A stretch of DNA of 15,225 nucleotides, from assembly GCA_903898335.1 (NCBI GenBank), contig CAIUEV010000097.1, positions 1 through 15,225 of the forward strand, in the 5' to 3' direction. A program made the translations under genes and the position numbers. Source of the DNA: an uncultured bacterium (GTDB taxonomy: Bacteria; Patescibacteriota; Minisyncoccia; CAIUEV01). How positions within the stretch are numbered: the first letter of the stretch is position 1; each line of letters starts with the position of its first letter. Shown one piece after another: positions 12,574 through 15,225 of the stretch. The notes under the pieces were generated by a model that was not told where the DNA came from, did not search any database, and was given only the letters and a program-made list of their open reading frames with translations.

Positions 12574-13632
12574 CTACATCTTTGCAGTATAGTTTTCAGC
12601 CGCAAATTCGTATTGCTCAATAAATATTTTTTTTATTTGTATCAAAGAGTTAAGTTCGTAAAAAACCAACATTGATGATCTATATTCCTCTTCGTCAACG
12701 CTTCTGTAAGATAAAGGAGAAAGTGAATTTGAGATAAGTAATGCATTTGCCATAAGCCTAGCCGTTCTCTTATTTCCATCTTCGAATGGCTGAATGTAAC
12801 TAATCCCAAGCAGGGCTATTAGTGCTTTCGCATAAGGATTGCGATTCTTTTTAATCTGCTTGATAAGCTCATCCACTGCTTCAGTAATTTGGTAAACATT
12901 ATCCAAAGGACGGTAAACCGAGCCCGTAATCCCGACCGGTCTCGTTCTCAAGCCCCTCCCCACATTAAGGTTTTTAACCAAAACAGAGTGCAATTCCTCC
13001 AAATTCTTTCGAGTCATTGTTTGAAACTGAGAGGAGTATTGGCGGACATAGTCAAAAGCTTCTTTATGATTCAGAATCATTTGGGTTTCTTCCCTGCTTC
13101 GACCGGTAGCTTCTTTGTTGTCCAAAATCAATCTTTCCGTGTCTAGGAGTGTATATGTGTTGCCTTCAATTTTTGACGATTTCCAAGAAAGTTCAATCAC
13201 CAAGCGCTCCAATTCTTTTTTTTGTATAGCCAAGGGCAAATTTTTTATTCTCTTATTGTAATTTTCAGTTGACGCTTCAAGCCCCTTTTTTTCATCTTCT
13301 TCAAAAATATCAACCGGTAAATTTTTTAGTAATTTAAAATTATAATTTCGCAATCCAAAGCGTTTGTCGGGTTCGATTGAAACATAATTTTTTACATCAA
13401 TATGAGAAAAAATCCTACCCAGTTCACTAATTCTATACTTAACAGATCTTCCCAATCCAAAACTTTCTATCCTTTTGCTTTTCGTAAGTTCCGAAAGAGA
13501 CCTTTTTACTGTAACTAAAGAAATAGTCTCCTTGATTTGAAGTAAATTTCTATAGACTTCCGATGAGCTCATCTCTTTTCCCGATAGCATAATACTGATA
13601 ATTTTTTGTTGCTTTGAGCTTACTTTATTCAT
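12574..13632 (-). CDS. Fic-domain protein with N-terminal winged helix; Gln replaces catalytic His
   Basis: A 352-aa protein. Residues ~1-75 look like a winged helix-turn-helix (SEVYRNLLQ..., TVKRSLSELTKSKRIESFG, GRSVKYRIS). The inhibitory helix motif SxxxEGN is at 152-158 (SSKIEGN, class II arrangement). The Fic domain has GLRTRPVGITGSVYRP (~227-242) and the Fic loop at 281-289, QPFEDGNKR, where AMPylating enzymes have HPFx(D/E)GN(G/K)R. Codon CAG at 12790-12792 confirms Gln281. Family members transfer AMP or related groups to target proteins; without the His base, that activity is doubtful. A three-half-site operator precedes the start, which suggests autoregulation by the wHTH. No SD. Confidence 0.88.
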   Translation of the reverse strand: MNKVSSKQQKIISIMLSGKEMSSSEVYRNLLQIKETISLVTVKRSLSELTKSKRIESFGLGRSVKYRISELGRIFSHIDVKNYVSIEPDKRFGLRNYNFKLLKNLPVDIFEEDEKKGLEASTENYNKRIKNLPLAIQKKELERLVIELSWKSSKIEGNTYTLLDTERLILDNKEATGRSREETQMILNHKEAFDYVRQYSSQFQTMTRKNLEELHSVLVKNLNVGRGLRTRPVGITGSVYRPLDNVYQITEAVDELIKQIKKNRNPYAKALIALLGISYIQPFEDGNKRTARLMANALLISNSLSPLSYRSVDEEEYRSSMLVFYELNSLIQIKKIFIEQYEFAAENYTAKM

Positions 13633-13634
13633 AT

Positions 13635-13676
13635 TCGTATCATTTATTGGTTTTTATCGTATCATATTGATACGAT
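13635..13676 (-). promoter_or_regulatory. Operator/promoter of the Fic gene
   Basis: ATCGTATCA (13656-13664) and TGATACGAT (13668-13676) are perfect 9-bp inverted arms with a 3-bp centre. A third half site TCGTATCA lies at 13635-13642 next to the start codon. On the minus strand, TTGAAT, a 16-bp gap and TACGAT would place a promoter across the palindrome, so binding there would repress. The likeliest ligand is the protein's own winged helix (inference). Confidence 0.7.
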
Positions 13677-13783
13677 TATTCAAATTCTATTTTTATTATG
13701 CTGATTTTTTAATTCGCAAGCAAATTTTCGAATTAGTCCATTAGGCATTCCGCTCCGGAAGATAACAAGGGCGTCTGATTCAT

Positions 13784-13817
13784 TTTAAAAAGCCACCGGT
13801 TAATTCCGCGTGGCTTT
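13784..13817 (-). terminator. Intrinsic terminator of the 259-aa gene
   Basis: AAAGCCAC (13789-13796) and GTGGCTTT (13810-13817) pair perfectly, with inner CGG/CCG; on the minus strand the stem runs into TTTTT. It lies 41 bp beyond the stop at 13858. The rest of 13677-13783 shows only a loose inverted repeat TAATTCG/CGAATTA (13710-13735). Confidence 0.8.
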
Positions 13818-13857
13818 AAATATTTTTTGAAGATCAATCGATCAAACAAAAACTCTC

Positions 13858-14637
13858 CTAATCCTGTCTATTTCGAAAAGCTGATTTTCTGATGGCACCA
13901 ATCGCCTTTTCGCAAATATCGGCCAGATTGTCTTTTTTGAGTCCCTTTAGCAGGCCTATCGCTTTAAAAGATTTTTCCGGATCCGCAGCTCCCAGCACCA
14001 TGAACTTAAGCGCCAACTCTTCCGCCGAACCATTCAGGCAATTGTCCTGAAAAGCCTCCCACGCCTTCTCGGAAGTTGTCGGATTTACTGAAACGAAATC
14101 CATCTCAAAAAAATTAAAGAAGGTGGCAAAAAAACTTCGGCAGATTTCAAGTATCAGAAAATCTTTTTTTTGATACAAAAAATTAATCGCCTCCGTCATC
14201 ACAATCTTTTTCGCTCCGCAGTCATGGCAGAGAATAAGAAAATCAAGTGCGGTTTGACGCGAGGCCACGCCGCTTATGATATAGCTTTCTCGAAAATCAT
14301 GGAATTTATTAACATAAATTTCAGCTTGTCGGATCAATTTTCTGGTTTCTCTCCGACCGCTGAACCGATTTTTGGCTTTCTGAATCGCCTTAACGGCCTC
14401 GTTTTTTCCAAAATTTTCGACAGTTTCAAGATACAACTGCCAGATGTCCTCAGGAAGAAAATTCGGAAAATAGTCTTCACGCTGAATCAGTGATTCGAAA
14501 TCGTTCATTAAACGCTCCTTTTGTGAATTCAGACTCTGCTGACGACGTTCTTTGATCTGACGCTCTACCCTGTCAACGCGACGAAAATCTTTCTCTCTTG
14601 TAAACGCTCTCGAAAAAGAAATGACTTGTCCACCCAT
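13858..14637 (-). CDS. Soluble, mostly helical protein of unknown function
   Basis: A 259-aa protein I do not recognise. The first ~45 residues are highly charged and basic (REKDFRRVDRVERQIKERRQ...), likely helical. The remainder alternates hydrophobic and charged stretches as in a soluble alpha-helical fold, with no signal peptide or membrane segment. It contains a SFFATFFNFFEMDF aromatic patch near 167-180 and a HDCGAKK segment near 138-144 whose isolated Cys and His are not a convincing metal site. It is the only full-length gene here with a strong SD: AGGAGG (plus 14642-14647) four bases before ATG. Transcription ends at 13784-13817. It diverges from the ArsR-family gene. Confidence 0.75.
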   Translation of the reverse strand: MGGQVISFSRAFTREKDFRRVDRVERQIKERRQQSLNSQKERLMNDFESLIQREDYFPNFLPEDIWQLYLETVENFGKNEAVKAIQKAKNRFSGRRETRKLIRQAEIYVNKFHDFRESYIISGVASRQTALDFLILCHDCGAKKIVMTEAINFLYQKKDFLILEICRSFFATFFNFFEMDFVSVNPTTSEKAWEAFQDNCLNGSAEELALKFMVLGAADPEKSFKAIGLLKGLKKDNLADICEKAIGAIRKSAFRNRQD

Positions 14638-14701
14638 TTTTCCTCCTAGTTGTTTATTGTAATGAGCTTTTGATAACCGATTTGACCAGTATTTTTCCTT
14701 T

Positions 14702-14749
14702 TTGACAAGAAAAATTGTTCGTTTTAATATTCTAATATAGATTAGAATA
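14702..14749 (+). promoter_or_regulatory. Promoter and operator of the ArsR-family regulator
   Basis: TTGACA (14702-14707), a 17-bp spacer and TAATAT (14725-14730). Overlapping the -10, TATTCTAAT (14728-14736) and ATTAGAATA (14741-14749) are perfect 9-bp arms with a 4-bp centre, the layout expected of an ArsR/SmtB autorepressor site. Metal binding would release it. Confidence 0.85.
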
Positions 14750-14762
14750 GTTTTTTGATTTT

Positions 14763-15077
14763 ATGGAAAAAAAATTCAAGTGTTGCGCTAAAGACTCACC
14801 TGAGGCCAAAAATATAAATCAGGTATATTTATTTTTGCGCGCTATTTCCGATCCTAATCGCCTTAAGATTTTATGTTTTCTCAGGAGTGGACCTAAGTGT
14901 GTCTGTAAGATATTTCCGGCCATCGGCATCTCCGATAAACTAGCGTCCCATCATCTTAAACAGCTAAAAAAAATCGGGGTTTTAAAAGAGAAAAGAGAGG
15001 GAAATTTTGTCTATTATTCTCTCAAGAAAGCCGCCTTGCAAGAGTACAAGAAAATTTTCAACCAAATAATTCGTTAA
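14763..15077 (+). CDS. ArsR/SmtB-family metal-responsive repressor
   Basis: A 104-aa winged-helix protein of typical length. FLRAISDPNRLKILCFL (residues ~24-40) is the family's second helix, and ISDKLASHHLKQLKKIGVLKEKREGNFVYYSL (in pieces, ~56-87) gives the recognition helix and wing. Cysteines at 7 and 8 in the N-terminal tail plus C46 and C48 (KCVC) match the CadC-type alpha3N site, which binds soft metals such as Cd, Pb or Bi. Which metal it senses is not shown. It would repress its own promoter through the palindrome at 14728-14749 and the downstream Cys-rich gene. Start ATG 14763 has no SD. Confidence 0.93.
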   Translation: MEKKFKCCAKDSPEAKNINQVYLFLRAISDPNRLKILCFLRSGPKCVCKIFPAIGISDKLASHHLKQLKKIGVLKEKREGNFVYYSLKKAALQEYKKIFNQIIR

Positions 15078-15088
15078 TTCTAAAAATT

Positions 15089-15225
15089 ATGAGTAATCAT
15101 TGCTGCGATAACAAAAGTTCTTGCGGATGTAACTGTCCGGGAGATAGGACAAATAAACTTTGCGAACTCACTAAACCGCACAATCAATTCGATATGGAAA
15201 AAATCCTGCCTTTAGTAAATGAGCC
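15089..15225 (+). CDS. Cys-rich protein, start only (runs off window)
   Basis: ATG at 15089 opens a frame that stays open to the edge (45 codons). The N-terminus MSNHCCDNKSSCGCNCPGDR has five or more Cys in the first 16 residues, then KLCELTKPHNQFDMEKILPLVNE, a short hydrophilic stretch. It begins 11 bp after the ArsR-family gene, so probably shares its operon. The Cys cluster fits metal binding or sequestration, which suits the CadC-like sensor, but I do not recognise the family and the rest is unseen. Confidence 0.7.
   Translation, partial: MSNHCCDNKSSCGCNCPGDRTNKLCELTKPHNQFDMEKILPLVNE

Overview
The window looks like chromosome from a Candidate Phyla Radiation (Patescibacteria) bacterium, probably Parcubacteria-like. 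The grounds are short, AT-biased genes with very few Shine-Dalgarno sequences, a divergent L35, a FemAB-type transferase, a DUF212 protein, and short secreted proteins of the kind common in that group. TGA is used as a stop at 1807-1809 and 7361-7363, so the UGA-glycine code of Gracilibacteria/SR1 does not apply. The lineage is an inference from gene content, not a tree.

Bases 1-1809 hold the 3' end of murJ (lipid II flippase) overlapping a multi-pass membrane protein gene. Bases 1885-3660 are a translation block: tRNA-Glu(UUC), a complete tmRNA whose encoded tag is 25 residues long, infC, rpmI, rplT and tRNA-Glu(CUC), closed by a strong terminator. The tmRNA had no entry among simple reading frames; it was recognised from its acceptor stem, resume region, tandem stops and 3' tRNA-like end. 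Bases 3661-5164 (minus) encode a DUF212 membrane protein and a FemAB transferase. recJ (plus) then converges on a PemK/MazF-Phd/YefM toxin-antitoxin pair (minus) at 7002-7666.

Bases 7667-9277 carry no convincing protein gene and are the most unusual part. Here lie a sigma70-like promoter, a roughly 650-nt RNA predicted to be highly structured and ending in a textbook terminator, an internal direct repeat with two near-identical SD-ATG mini-ORFs, and four copies of a TTRTGCGAC motif arranged as inverted pairs. The central pair has the geometry of a Xer/dif-like recombination site. I could not match the RNA to a known class.

Bases 9278-9625 hold groES (minus) without groEL beside it, under a sigma70 promoter overlapped by a CIRCE operator (HrcA control). 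A tRNA-Gln(CUG) follows, then two secreted or membrane-anchored proteins: one with a duplicated LTxxQ-like domain, one with a PEBP/YbhB-like domain. After a probable nucleotidyltransferase remnant come, on the minus strand, a Fic-domain protein whose catalytic His position is Gln and an unrecognised 259-aa protein with the only strong SD among the full-length genes. The window ends with an ArsR-family metal sensor with CadC-like cysteines, its palindromic operator, and the start of a Cys-rich protein.
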